The notes under the pieces were generated by a model, which was given only the letters and a program-made list of their open reading frames with translations, was not told the DNA's origin and made no database searches. The position numbers were made by a program, and so were the translations under genes. Positions 49,845 to 61,744 of a DNA stretch of 64,000 nucleotides are shown piece by piece (the stretch's first letter is position 1; every line of letters begins with the position of its first letter). Origin of the DNA: Pseudomonas paralactis (lineage in GTDB: Bacteria; Pseudomonadota; Gammaproteobacteria; Pseudomonadales; Pseudomonadaceae); the NCBI RefSeq assembly GCF_001439735.1, contig NZ_JYLN01000003.1:62001-126000 (forward strand). Direction: 5' to 3'.

Positions 49845-50189
49845 TGATGGTCATTGGGTAAAGGTGTCATAGGCCCAGCTCCCTCTCCATGTGGTGACGT
49901 TCAACTTTGTTCTGAAACCAGTGAAGCTTATTTCGGTCTCAGTTGAGGACTTTACCCAGAACCGTGCAACAAACCATACCTCACCTTGGTGCAGGGCAGG
50001 GGTATGAGCGAGTTCTTTTCCTTACAGACAGGAGCCGGTATCTTTCCGTTGAGCATCACGGGATCTTATCAGCGTATCGATAGATACAAGGCTCGTAGAA
50101 TCTGCCCATAATTATTCAGATTCAGAGTCTGGCTTTGTACAGTCGTCTCTCATTAAAGCAGTCGTATTTTTTGCAGGAAGGACCCCACC
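49845..50189. promoter_or_regulatory. divergent control region of the two-component pair
   Basis: 345 bases without a gene. It should contain both promoters. A short dyad GTATC-GATA-GATAC lies at 50074-50087 and could be a regulator site. An AGGA-type ribosome-binding site (GCAGGAAGGA) lies just upstream of the response-regulator ATG. I see no repeat or RNA gene here. Confidence 0.5.
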
Positions 50190-50912
50190 ATGCGAGTCGC
50201 AATACTGGATGACGAGCCCGCCGAGTTGCGACGGGTGGAACAGACACTGCGACAGATTCCCGGTACAGCGGAACAGCCATGGTCGCTGCATTTCTTTGAG
50301 CGCGGTGAAGACCTGCTGCGCCAACTGCGGCGGGAAACCTTTGACCTGCTGATCCTGGACTGGCAACTGCCGGATATCTCGGGTATAGCTTTGTTGCGCT
50401 GGACCCGCGAACACATGGAATCACCGCCCGCGGTGATCATGCTGACCAGCCGCGATGCCGAGAGCGATATCGTCACCGCATTGAACAGCGGCGCAGATGA
50501 TTACGTCAGCAAACCCTTTCGCCCCAACGAACTCAAAGCACGCGTCAGCGCCGTGCTGCGCCGCCACGGTTTGCAGAAATCGGCGACCCAGGAAGTACAG
50601 AGTTTCAATGACCTGACGTTCGACGATGCCGAACTGACCGTCACCCGCGCGGGAAAACCCATTAACCTGACAGAGCGCGAATACCGTCTGGCCAGTTGCC
50701 TGTTTGCCAATCTGGCGCGGCCGCTGTCGCGTGAATACCTGTATGAGCGGTTTTGGAGCCATGAAGAAATGGTCTCGTCACGACCTTTGGATACCCACAT
50801 CTACCGTCTACGTAACAAGCTCGGGCTAACGGCGGATCGCGGTTGGCAGCTGTTGACGATCTATGGGTACGGGTATCGGTTGGAGAGTGTGGCAACACCG
50901 GCGCAGAGCTGA
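50190..50912 (+). CDS. OmpR-family response regulator
   Basis: A 240-residue regulator. Receiver domain: acidic pair Asp7/Asp8 (AILDDEPAE), phosphoacceptor Asp57 (LLILDWQLPD), Thr/Ser86 region (IMLTSRDA) and Lys108 (VSKPF). A winged-helix DNA-binding domain follows (INLTEREYRLASCLFANLA, SSRPLDTHIYRLRNKLG, IYGYGYRL). It is divergent from the CHASE2 kinase, which is its likely partner. A parS site begins 9 bases after its stop. Confidence 0.92.
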   Translation: MRVAILDDEPAELRRVEQTLRQIPGTAEQPWSLHFFERGEDLLRQLRRETFDLLILDWQLPDISGIALLRWTREHMESPPAVIMLTSRDAESDIVTALNSGADDYVSKPFRPNELKARVSAVLRRHGLQKSATQEVQSFNDLTFDDAELTVTRAGKPINLTEREYRLASCLFANLARPLSREYLYERFWSHEEMVSSRPLDTHIYRLRNKLGLTADRGWQLLTIYGYGYRLESVATPAQS

Positions 50913-50920
50913 AGTAATGA

Positions 50921-50936
50921 TGTTCCACGTGGAGCA
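50921..50936. other. parS site (chromosome partition), one mismatch
   Basis: TGTTCCACGTGGAGCA differs from the Pseudomonas parS consensus TGTTCCACGTGGAACA at one base. It lies between the response regulator and the gyrB terminator, about 6.5 kb from oriC. ParB-binding is expected. Confidence 0.85.
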
Positions 50937-50962
50937 TTTTAAAATGCTTAACCATTACCCAT

Positions 50963-50995
50963 AAAAAAGGCCAACGCTCAGCGTTGGCCTTTTTT
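50963..50995. terminator. bidirectional intrinsic terminator between response regulator and gyrB
   Basis: Stem GGCCAACGC / GCGTTGGCC with loop TCA, flanked by AAAAAA and TTTTTT. Confidence 0.94.
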
Positions 50996-51016
50996 ATTTC
51001 CAGCTGCTTTACCTGA

Positions 51017-54542
<3,526 letters not shown>

Positions 54543-54562
54543 CTAGCTTCTGCTGAGCATGA

Positions 54563-55666
54563 TTACAGGCGCATCGGCATGACAACGTAAGCCGAGTCGT
54601 CGTTATCGGATTCTTGCACCAGGGCGCTGCTGTTGGAGTCCGACAGGATCAGGCGAACCTGTTCGGTAGTCATGACGCCCAGCACGTCCAACAGGTAGCT
54701 CACGTTAAAGCCGATTTCCAGAGAGCCGCCGTTGTAGTCGACCCCCACTTCTTCCTCAGCCTCTTCCTGTTCCGGGTTGTTGGCCTGGATTTTCAGTTGG
54801 CCGTTGGCCAACTGCAGACGAATACCACGGTACTTTTCGTTCGACAGAATCGCCGTACGGCTAAATGCTTCACGCAGGGCCTGGCGATCGCCAACCACCA
54901 GCTTGTCGCCACCTTTGGGCAATACACGCTCGTAATCGGGGAACTTGCCGTCAACCAATTTGGAGGTGAAGGTGAACTCACCGGTGGTCGCGCGAATGTG
55001 GTGCTGGCCCAACACGATGCTGACATTGCCGTCCGGCTCGGTGAGCAAGCGCGCTAATTCGAGGATACCTTTACGCGGAACGATCACCTGGTGACGATCC
55101 GGCTGGCCGATATCGGCACGCATCGAGCACATCGCCAGACGGTGACCGTCGGTGGCTACCGCGCGAATGATGCCTTCGGATACTTCCAGCAACATGCCGT
55201 TGAGGTAGTAGCGCACGTCCTGCTGGGCCATGGCGAAGCTGGTGCGCTCGATCAGGCGACGCAGCTTGCTTTGCTCCAGGCTGCAGGTCAGCGAGCCCGG
55301 TCCCTCTTCCACAGTTGGGAAGTCGTTGGCGGGCAAGGTCGACAGGGTGAATCGGCTACGGCCAGCCTTGACCACCAGCTTCTGTTCATCAACCTTGATG
55401 TCAATCAGCGCATCGTTGGGCAGGCTTTTGCAGATGTCCATCAGCTTGCGCGCCGGTACGGTGATTTCACCGGGTTCAGCGGGCTCTTCAAGTTGCACAC
55501 GACCAACCAGCTCGACTTCCAGGTCGGTACCGGTCAAGGACAACTGCTGGCCTTCAACCACCAGTAATACGTTGGAAAGCACCGGCAAGGTCTGTCGGCG
55601 CTCGACGACGCCTGCGACCAGTTGCAGGGGTTTCAACAGGGCTTCGCGTTGAATGGTGAAATGCAT
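54563..55666 (-). CDS. dnaN: DNA polymerase III sliding clamp (beta subunit)
   Basis: A 367-residue ring protein that tethers DNA polymerase III. MHFTIQREALLKPLQLVAGV at the start, LPVLSNVLLVVEGQQLSLTG, and the C-terminal VVMPMRL are the classical beta-clamp signatures; three repeats of the clamp fold are expected. It lies 38 bases after dnaA. Confidence 0.98.
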   Translation of the reverse strand: MHFTIQREALLKPLQLVAGVVERRQTLPVLSNVLLVVEGQQLSLTGTDLEVELVGRVQLEEPAEPGEITVPARKLMDICKSLPNDALIDIKVDEQKLVVKAGRSRFTLSTLPANDFPTVEEGPGSLTCSLEQSKLRRLIERTSFAMAQQDVRYYLNGMLLEVSEGIIRAVATDGHRLAMCSMRADIGQPDRHQVIVPRKGILELARLLTEPDGNVSIVLGQHHIRATTGEFTFTSKLVDGKFPDYERVLPKGGDKLVVGDRQALREAFSRTAILSNEKYRGIRLQLANGQLKIQANNPEQEEAEEEVGVDYNGGSLEIGFNVSYLLDVLGVMTTEQVRLILSDSNSSALVQESDNDDSAYVVMPMRL

Positions 55667-55704
55667 GGTCTAGTCCCTTGCCTTAATAAGCTGCGCTGGT
55701 GTCA

Positions 55705-57222
55705 TCACGTAGTCAGTGTACGCAGCAGGTTCTTGTAGTCCTCGCGAATATCCGCGTCGGATTCCTTAAGTTCGTTGATTTTGCGGCAGGCGTGCAAGAC
55801 CGTGGTGTGGTCGCGACCGCCAAACACATCACCGATTTCCGGCAGGCTGTGGTTGGTCAGCTCCTTGGAGAGAGCCATGGCCACCTGACGCGGGCGTGCT
55901 ACCGAGCGCGATCGGCGCTTGGACAGCAGGTCGGAAATCTTGATCTTGTAGTACTCGGCCACGGTGCGCTGGATGTTATCCACACTTACCAGCTTGTCCT
56001 GCAAGGCCAACAGGTCCTTCAGGGATTCGCGAATCAACTCGATGGTGATATCACGGCCCATGAAGTGCGAGTGAGCGATGACCCGCTTGAGCGCGCCCTC
56101 CAGCTCACGCACGTTGGAGCGAATGCGTTGGGCAATAAAGAAGGCAGCGTCGTGAGGCAGATCAACCTTTGCCTGGTCAGCCTTCTTCATCAGAATCGCA
56201 ACCCGGGTTTCGAGCTCCGGCGGTTCTACCGCAACGGTCAGGCCCCAGCCGAAGCGCGACTTCAGGCGCTCTTCCAGGCCTTCGATTTCTTTCGGGTAAC
56301 GGTCACTGGTCAAGATGACCTGCTGGCCACCTTCGAGCAGGGCGTTGAAGGTGTGGAAAAACTCTTCCTGGGAACGTTCCTTGCGAGCGAAGAACTGAAT
56401 GTCATCGATCAGCAAAGCATCAACGGAGCGGTAGAAACGTTTGAACTCGTTGATCGCATTGAGCTGCAGGGCCTTGACCATGTCAGCCACGAAGCGCTCC
56501 GAATGCAGGTATACGACCTTGGCGTTCGGGTTCTTCTTTAATAGGTGGTTACCTACCGCGTGCATCAAGTGCGTCTTACCCAAGCCAACGCCGCCATAAA
56601 GGAAGAGCGGGTTGTAACCGTGCTTGGGGTTGTCCGCGACTTGCCAGGCGGCTGCACGAGCCAGCTGGTTGGACTTGCCCTCGACAAAGTTCTCGAAGGT
56701 AAAGGTGCGGTTCAGGTAACTGGTGTGCTTGAGCGCCCCCTCGACCTGCACGGTGCGCTGCTCGGCACGAACGGGAGCCTGCTGGGAGCTGGCGCCTGCC
56801 ATTGGATCGAAGCTGTCGCGGGACGGCTCTTCATGCTCTGGCGCATTTTTTTGCGCAGAGGATTTGGACGGCGTAGCAGCAGGTGCAGGAGAAGCAGCAA
56901 CCGGAGCAGCTGCGGCCTGGGCTTGCGATGCCGCGGCAGCCAAAGGCGCATTCGGCGCAGCACGGGGTGCCGAGCTACGTTTGCTGCCTATTAATAAGGA
57001 GAGCACGGGCGCGAGGCCATTGCCATGTTCATCGAGCAATTCGAGAACGCGGCTCAGGTACTTCTCGTTGACCCAGTCGAGAACAAAACGATTGGGTGCG
57101 TAGACACGCAACTCGTCGCCTTCGGCTTCGACCTGTAGCGGACGGATCCAGGTGTTGAATTGCTGGGCAGGCAGCTCATCGCGCAAAAGCTCCACGCACT
57201 GCTGCCAAAGTTCCACTGACAC
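55705..57222 (-). CDS. dnaA: chromosomal replication initiator DnaA
   Basis: A 505-residue AAA+ initiator. Domain I is residues 1-75 ([17 protein letters not shown]), domain II is a long Ala/Pro-rich linker (about 80-165), domain III has Walker [10 protein letters not shown] (210-218) and the DDIQFFARK sensor, and domain IV carries the DnaA signature [19 protein letters not shown] for box binding. The nearest perfect DnaA box is 67 bases upstream, in keeping with autoregulation. The start at 57222 agrees with family length. Confidence 0.98.
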   Translation of the reverse strand: MSVELWQQCVELLRDELPAQQFNTWIRPLQVEAEGDELRVYAPNRFVLDWVNEKYLSRVLELLDEHGNGLAPVLSLLIGSKRSSAPRAAPNAPLAAAASQAQAAAAPVAASPAPAATPSKSSAQKNAPEHEEPSRDSFDPMAGASSQQAPVRAEQRTVQVEGALKHTSYLNRTFTFENFVEGKSNQLARAAAWQVADNPKHGYNPLFLYGGVGLGKTHLMHAVGNHLLKKNPNAKVVYLHSERFVADMVKALQLNAINEFKRFYRSVDALLIDDIQFFARKERSQEEFFHTFNALLEGGQQVILTSDRYPKEIEGLEERLKSRFGWGLTVAVEPPELETRVAILMKKADQAKVDLPHDAAFFIAQRIRSNVRELEGALKRVIAHSHFMGRDITIELIRESLKDLLALQDKLVSVDNIQRTVAEYYKIKISDLLSKRRSRSVARPRQVAMALSKELTNHSLPEIGDVFGGRDHTTVLHACRKINELKESDADIREDYKNLLRTLTT

Positions 57223-57707
57223 GGATATCCCCTAAGTTGAAAGCCGGTGAGGCAAAAACAGCCGCCATTGTAGCGGCCAGCCGCCCACTTATCCACATGT
57301 AGGTTGCTCACAGGGCACCCAAAATCAATGTGTTAACGGCATACGAGGCGACCAACGGTCTGTGCATAAGCTCTGTGGATAAGCCACCCTGAGCTCGTTG
57401 TACAAGTGGGGGCAAAAGTCTGTGGGTAACCAGCCTGTGGATAAAACCCCATTCCACACACAGCTTATCCGATAGCGCAGCACAGGCAGAACACCGCTTC
57501 TCCCCCGTGTTGTCATTCTCTGTACATCACGCAGAACAAGGGCTAAAGGCAGTTATCCACAGTTCATCGCCGGACTAGCTTTTATAAGCTTTACAGAAAA
57601 GCTTTAAATAACTTCCTTCTTTATTTTTATATCTATGCCGTGGGTGATGGAAGCAGAACGGACCGAAAGGCTACAAAGATCTAATTGAAGGAAAAGCTGG
57701 TTGGAAA
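57223..57707. other. oriC: oriC, chromosomal origin of replication
   Basis: The 575 bases between dnaA and rpmH. Perfect DnaA boxes TTATCCACA: 57289-57297 (+), 57374-57382 (-), 57436-57444 (-) and 57553-57561 (+). One-mismatch boxes: 57361-57369 (TTATGCACA, -) and 57421-57429 (TTACCCACA, -). Downstream of the last box comes an AT-rich stretch (57577-57636) with three spaced AGCTTT copies (57577, 57587, 57600), the likely unwinding element. The layout agrees with known Pseudomonas origins located between dnaA and rpmH. Confidence 0.93.
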
Positions 57708-57736
57708 TTGACCTAGAGGCTTGCTTTCTCTAGAAT
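57708..57736 (+). promoter_or_regulatory. sigma-70 promoter of rpmH
   Basis: -35 TTGACC (57708-57713), 17-bp spacer, -10 TAGAAT (57731-57736), about 60 bases before the rpmH start. Very close to consensus, as expected for a ribosomal protein gene. Confidence 0.82.
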
Positions 57737-57797
57737 CGCCGGTCTCTTAAAACGGGGGCCATTCCGGCCCGTTGTGGACGAACCAGGTAACAACGCC

Positions 57798-57932
57798 ATG
57801 AAACGTACTTTCCAACCAAGCACCATCAAACGCGCCCGTACTCACGGCTTCCGTGCTCGCATGGCTACCAAGAACGGCCGTGCTGTCCTGTCGCGTCGCC
57901 GCGCCAAAGGTCGTGCGCGTCTGGCAGTTTGA
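57798..57932 (+). CDS. rpmH: 50S ribosomal protein L34
   Basis: A 44-residue basic protein: [20 protein letters not shown], then [20 protein letters not shown]. It was identified from the sequence directly because it is short. It is the first gene of rpmH-rnpA-yidD-yidC. Confidence 0.98.
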   Translation: MKRTFQPSTIKRARTHGFRARMATKNGRAVLSRRRAKGRARLAV

Positions 57933-57945
57933 TAATCCGGTACTG

Positions 57946-58353
57946 GTGGTGAGTCAGGACTTCAGTCGGGAAAAGCGTCTGCTTACTCCCCGGCATTTCA
58001 AGGCAGTCTTTGACTCCCCCACCGGCAAGGTTCCGGGGAAAAATCTCCTGCTCCTTGCGCGTAACAACGATCTTGATCACCCCCGTCTCGGGCTGGTGAT
58101 TGGCAAGAAGAGCGTCAAGCTCTCCGTTGAGCGCAATCGCCTCAAGCGTCTGATGCGCGAATCGTTTCGCCTCCACCAGGACACTCTGGTTGGTTGGGAT
58201 ATTGTTATCGTCGCGCGCAAAGGCTTGGGTGATGTAGAAAACCCCGAATTGATTCAGCATTTCGGCAAGCTCTGGAAACGTTTGGCTCGTACCCACAAGC
58301 CAGCACCAGCAGTCAGCACCGAAACTGTAGGGGTAGACAGCCTTGATGCGTAA
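57946..58353 (+). CDS. rnpA: ribonuclease P protein component
   Basis: A 135-residue protein that assists the RNase P RNA in tRNA 5' maturation. The RNR-type motif is [20 protein letters not shown]. The start is GTG 57946 or GTG 57949 ([15 protein letters not shown]); the family usually begins VSQDF, so either is possible. It begins 13 bases after rpmH and overlaps yidD by 8 bases. A C-terminal tail rich in Ala/Pro/Thr is not conserved. Confidence 0.95.
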   Translation: MVSQDFSREKRLLTPRHFKAVFDSPTGKVPGKNLLLLARNNDLDHPRLGLVIGKKSVKLSVERNRLKRLMRESFRLHQDTLVGWDIVIVARKGLGDVENPELIQHFGKLWKRLARTHKPAPAVSTETVGVDSLDA

Positions 58354-58591
58354 ACTGGCAATCGTTCCGATCCAGTTTTATCGCTATGCCATTAGTCCTT
58401 TGATGGCCAGCCACTGTCGTTTCTACCCCAGTTGTTCCTGCTACGCGTTAGAGGCCATAGAAAATCATGGTCTTCTGCGCGGTGGCTGGCTGACCTTTCG
58501 TCGTTTAGGTCGCTGTCATCCGTGGAATCCCGGTGGTTATGACCCGGTTCCACCTATCCCTACCTCCCGTTCTTCTTCGATGGCCGAGTAA
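58346..58591 (+). CDS. yidD: membrane protein insertion efficiency factor YidD
   Basis: An 81-residue inner-membrane-associated protein. [19 protein letters not shown] and [18 protein letters not shown] are the family core. ATG 58346 ([14 protein letters not shown]) is chosen over TTG 58343. It overlaps rnpA and is 2 bases from yidC, typical of this operon. Confidence 0.95.
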   Translation: MRKLAIVPIQFYRYAISPLMASHCRFYPSCSCYALEAIENHGLLRGGWLTFRRLGRCHPWNPGGYDPVPPIPTSRSSSMAE

Positions 58592-58593
58592 TC

Positions 58594-60276
58594 ATGGATA
58601 TTAAACGCACAATCCTGATCGTCGCCCTGGCAATCGTGTCCTATGTCATGGTCCTTAAATGGAACCAGGACTACGGTCAGGCTGCCCTGCCGACTCAGAA
58701 TGTTGCTACCAATCAGGCTGCGCCGGCTATTCCGGACACCCCGCTGGGTAACAATGCGTCCGCGAGTGCCGATGTTCCCAGCGCGAATGGCGAGACAAGT
58801 GCCCCGTTAGAAACGCCAGTGGTCACCAATAAAGACCTCATCCACGTAAAAACGGATGTGCTCGACCTGGCTATCGACCCACAGGGTGGTGATATCGCAC
58901 AGCTGAAGCTGCCGCTTTATCCACGTCGTCAGGACCATCCGGATGTTCCATTCCAGCTGTTCGATAACGGCGGTGAACGTACTTATCTGGCGCAAAGCGG
59001 CCTGACCGGCACCAATGGTCCGGATGCACGTGCTACCGGTCGTCCGGTTTATTCGACCGAGCAAAAGACTTATCAACTGGCAGACGGCCAGAACCAGTTG
59101 AACGTCGATCTGAAATTCAGTCTCGACGGCGTCAACTACATCAAGCGTTTCAGCTTTACCCGTGGTTTGTACGATTTGAAGGTCACTTACCTTATCGACA
59201 ACACCAGCGACAAAGCCTGGAGCGGCAACCTGTTTGCCCAGCTCAAGCGTGACGCCAGCTCCGACCCGTCTTCCAGCACTGCCACCGGCACCGCGACTTA
59301 CCTGGGCGCAGCCCTGTGGACAAGTAACGAGCCGTACAAAAAAGTGTCGATGAAAGACATCGACAAGGGCACCCTGAAAGAAACCGTTCAAGGTGGCTGG
59401 GTAGCATGGCTGCAGCATTACTTCGTGACCGCGTGGATTCCGAACAAGGGTGACGCGAACCTGGTTCAGACCCGCAAGGACAGCCAAGGCAACTACATCA
59501 TTGGCTTCACTGGCCCGGCGTTGACCGTCGCTCCAGGCGCCAAGGCTGAAACCAGCGCTACCCTGTATGCCGGCCCTAAAAGCCAGGCCGTATTGAAAGA
59601 GTTGTCCCCAGGTCTGGAACTGACTGTGGATTACGGCTTCCTGTGGTTCATTGCCCAGCCGATTTTCTGGCTGCTGCAACATATCCACAGCATCGTCGGT
59701 AACTGGGGCTGGTCGATCATCTTCCTGACCATGCTGATCAAAGGGATCTTCTTCCCACTGTCGGCGGCCAGCTACAAGTCGATGGCACGGATGCGTGCGG
59801 TTGCCCCGAAACTGGCGGCACTGAAAGAACAACACGGCGATGATCGGCAGAAAATGTCGCAGGCCATGATGGAGCTGTACAAGAAAGAGAAGATCAACCC
59901 GCTGGGTGGATGCTTGCCTATTCTGGTGCAGATGCCGGTGTTCCTGTCGCTGTATTGGGTATTGCTGGAAAGCGTTGAAATGCGCCAGGCGCCGTTCATG
60001 CTGTGGATAACTGACCTGTCGATCAAAGACCCGTTCTTTATCCTGCCGATCATCATGGGCGCGACCATGTTTATCCAGCAGCGCCTGAACCCAACGCCGC
60101 CGGATCCGATGCAGGCCAAAGTGATGAAAATGATGCCAATCATCTTCACCTTCTTCTTCCTGTGGTTCCCTGCTGGCTTGGTACTGTACTGGGTGGTCAA
60201 CAACGTGTTGTCGATCTCTCAACAGTGGTACATCACGCGTAAAATCGAAGCGGCTACCAAAAAAGCCGAGGCGTAA
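58594..60276 (+). CDS. yidC: membrane protein insertase YidC
   Basis: A 560-residue Oxa1-family insertase. First membrane helix MDIKRTILIVALAIVSYVMV, a large periplasmic beta domain (about 60-340), then five C-terminal helices (GNWGWSIIFLTMLIKGIFF, LGGCLPILVQMPVFLSLYW, IIFTFFFLWFPAGLVLYWV). The basic region SYKSMARMRAVAPKLAALKE is the C1 loop. It has the length of gammaproteobacterial YidC. A terminator follows 25 bases after the stop. Confidence 0.98.
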   Translation: MDIKRTILIVALAIVSYVMVLKWNQDYGQAALPTQNVATNQAAPAIPDTPLGNNASASADVPSANGETSAPLETPVVTNKDLIHVKTDVLDLAIDPQGGDIAQLKLPLYPRRQDHPDVPFQLFDNGGERTYLAQSGLTGTNGPDARATGRPVYSTEQKTYQLADGQNQLNVDLKFSLDGVNYIKRFSFTRGLYDLKVTYLIDNTSDKAWSGNLFAQLKRDASSDPSSSTATGTATYLGAALWTSNEPYKKVSMKDIDKGTLKETVQGGWVAWLQHYFVTAWIPNKGDANLVQTRKDSQGNYIIGFTGPALTVAPGAKAETSATLYAGPKSQAVLKELSPGLELTVDYGFLWFIAQPIFWLLQHIHSIVGNWGWSIIFLTMLIKGIFFPLSAASYKSMARMRAVAPKLAALKEQHGDDRQKMSQAMMELYKKEKINPLGGCLPILVQMPVFLSLYWVLLESVEMRQAPFMLWITDLSIKDPFFILPIIMGATMFIQQRLNPTPPDPMQAKVMKMMPIIFTFFFLWFPAGLVLYWVVNNVLSISQQWYITRKIEAATKKAEA

Positions 60277-60283
60277 TTTACTC

Positions 60284-60292
60284 TGTGGATAA
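60284..60292 (-). other. isolated DnaA box (TTATCCACA)
   Basis: TGTGGATAA lies 7 bases after the yidC stop, about 2.7 kb right of oriC; a perfect match in the short gap before the terminator. Confidence 0.5.
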
Positions 60293-60301
60293 CCACTCAA
60301 G

Positions 60302-60323
60302 ACGCCCCCTAGTGGGGCGTTTT
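60302..60323 (+). terminator. intrinsic terminator after yidC
   Basis: Stem ACGCCCC / GGGGCGT with loop CTAGT, followed by TTT, between yidC and mnmE. Confidence 0.85.
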
Positions 60324-60355
60324 GCTTTCCGTCACTTTTGTTCTGGAACCTGCTG

Positions 60356-61726
60356 ATGAGCGCTCCTCGTGAAACCATCGCTGCTGTCGCCACCGCTCAG
60401 GGCCGGGGCGGAGTCGGTATCGTTCGAATCTCCGGGCCCTTGGCGAGTGTTGCGGCCAGGGCAATCAGTGGCCGAGAGCTGAAACCCCGTTATGCCCATT
60501 ACGGCCAGTTTCTGGATGCCGATCAAAGCGTATTGGACGAGGGCTTGGCGATCTATTTTCCGGGACCCAACTCTTTCACCGGTGAAGATGTCCTGGAGTT
60601 ACAGGGGCACGGCGGACCTGTGGTCCTGGACATGCTCTTGCAGCGCTGCCTGCAATTGGGCTGCCGCCTGGCGCGACCCGGGGAGTTCAGCGAACGGGCC
60701 TTTTTGAACGACAAGCTCGATTTGGCCCAAGCCGAAGCGATCGCGGATTTGATTGAGGCCAGTTCTGCACAGGCTGCGCGTAACGCTTTGCGCTCATTGC
60801 AGGGGGCTTTCTCCCTGCGTGTGCATAACTTGACCGAGCAATTGATCAGCCTGCGTATTTACGTTGAAGCGGCGATTGATTTTCCGGAAGAAGAAATCGA
60901 CTTTCTCGCCGATGGCCATGTTTTGGCGATGCTCGATAAGGTGCGGGATGAGTTATCCACAGTGCTGCGTGAAGCCGGGCAGGGGGCCTTGCTGCGCGAT
61001 GGCATGACGGTGGTGATTGCCGGTCGTCCCAACGCCGGTAAGTCCAGCCTGCTCAACGCCCTGGCAGGCCGCGAGGCTGCCATCGTCACCGAGATCGCCG
61101 GCACTACCCGGGATATTCTGCGCGAACATATCCATATCGACGGTATGCCGCTGCACGTGGTGGATACCGCAGGTTTACGCGACACAGACGACCAAGTGGA
61201 AAAGATTGGCGTGGAGCGTGCGCTCAAGGCCATTGGCGAAGCCGATCGTGTGTTGTTGGTTGTCGATGCCAGTGCCCCAGAAGCTGTGGATCCTTTTGCC
61301 CTGTGGCCGGAATTTCTTGCACAACGGCCGGACCCGGCCAAAGTCACGTTGATTCGTAACAAGGCCGACCTCACGGGTGAAGCCATCGCGCTGGAAACCA
61401 GTGAGGATGGCCATGTCACCATCAGCTTGAGCGCAAAATCGGCGGGTGACGGTTTGGAACTGCTGCGTGAGCATCTCAAGGCCTGCATGGGTTACGAACA
61501 GACGTCAGAAAGCAGCTTCAGTGCGCGCCGCAGGCACCTGGAGGCTCTGCGTCACGCCAGCGCAGCCCTGGAACATGGGCGGGCACAGCTGACGTTGGCG
61601 GGGGCGGGGGAGCTGCTGGCTGAGGATCTGCGTCAGGCGCAGCAGCTGTTGGGTGAAATTACCGGCGCGTTCAGTTCGGATGACTTGCTGGGGCGGATTT
61701 TCTCCAGCTTTTGCATTGGCAAATAG
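60356..61726 (+). CDS. mnmE: tRNA-modifying GTPase MnmE
   Basis: A 456-residue GTPase which, with MnmG, modifies U34 of tRNAs for split-box codons. N-terminal THF-binding domain ([20 protein letters not shown]), central G domain with P-loop GRPNAGKSS (223-231), G3 [10 protein letters not shown] and G4 NKAD, and the C-terminal FCIGK with the catalytic cysteine. The start [10 protein letters not shown] at 60356 is chosen. Confidence 0.98.
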   Translation: MSAPRETIAAVATAQGRGGVGIVRISGPLASVAARAISGRELKPRYAHYGQFLDADQSVLDEGLAIYFPGPNSFTGEDVLELQGHGGPVVLDMLLQRCLQLGCRLARPGEFSERAFLNDKLDLAQAEAIADLIEASSAQAARNALRSLQGAFSLRVHNLTEQLISLRIYVEAAIDFPEEEIDFLADGHVLAMLDKVRDELSTVLREAGQGALLRDGMTVVIAGRPNAGKSSLLNALAGREAAIVTEIAGTTRDILREHIHIDGMPLHVVDTAGLRDTDDQVEKIGVERALKAIGEADRVLLVVDASAPEAVDPFALWPEFLAQRPDPAKVTLIRNKADLTGEAIALETSEDGHVTISLSAKSAGDGLELLREHLKACMGYEQTSESSFSARRRHLEALRHASAALEHGRAQLTLAGAGELLAEDLRQAQQLLGEITGAFSSDDLLGRIFSSFCIGK

Positions 61727-61744
61727 TCGAGTTACCCACAGGGT

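Noticed and set aside
58807..60393. 528-residue minus-strand frame
   Set aside because: Antisense to yidC.
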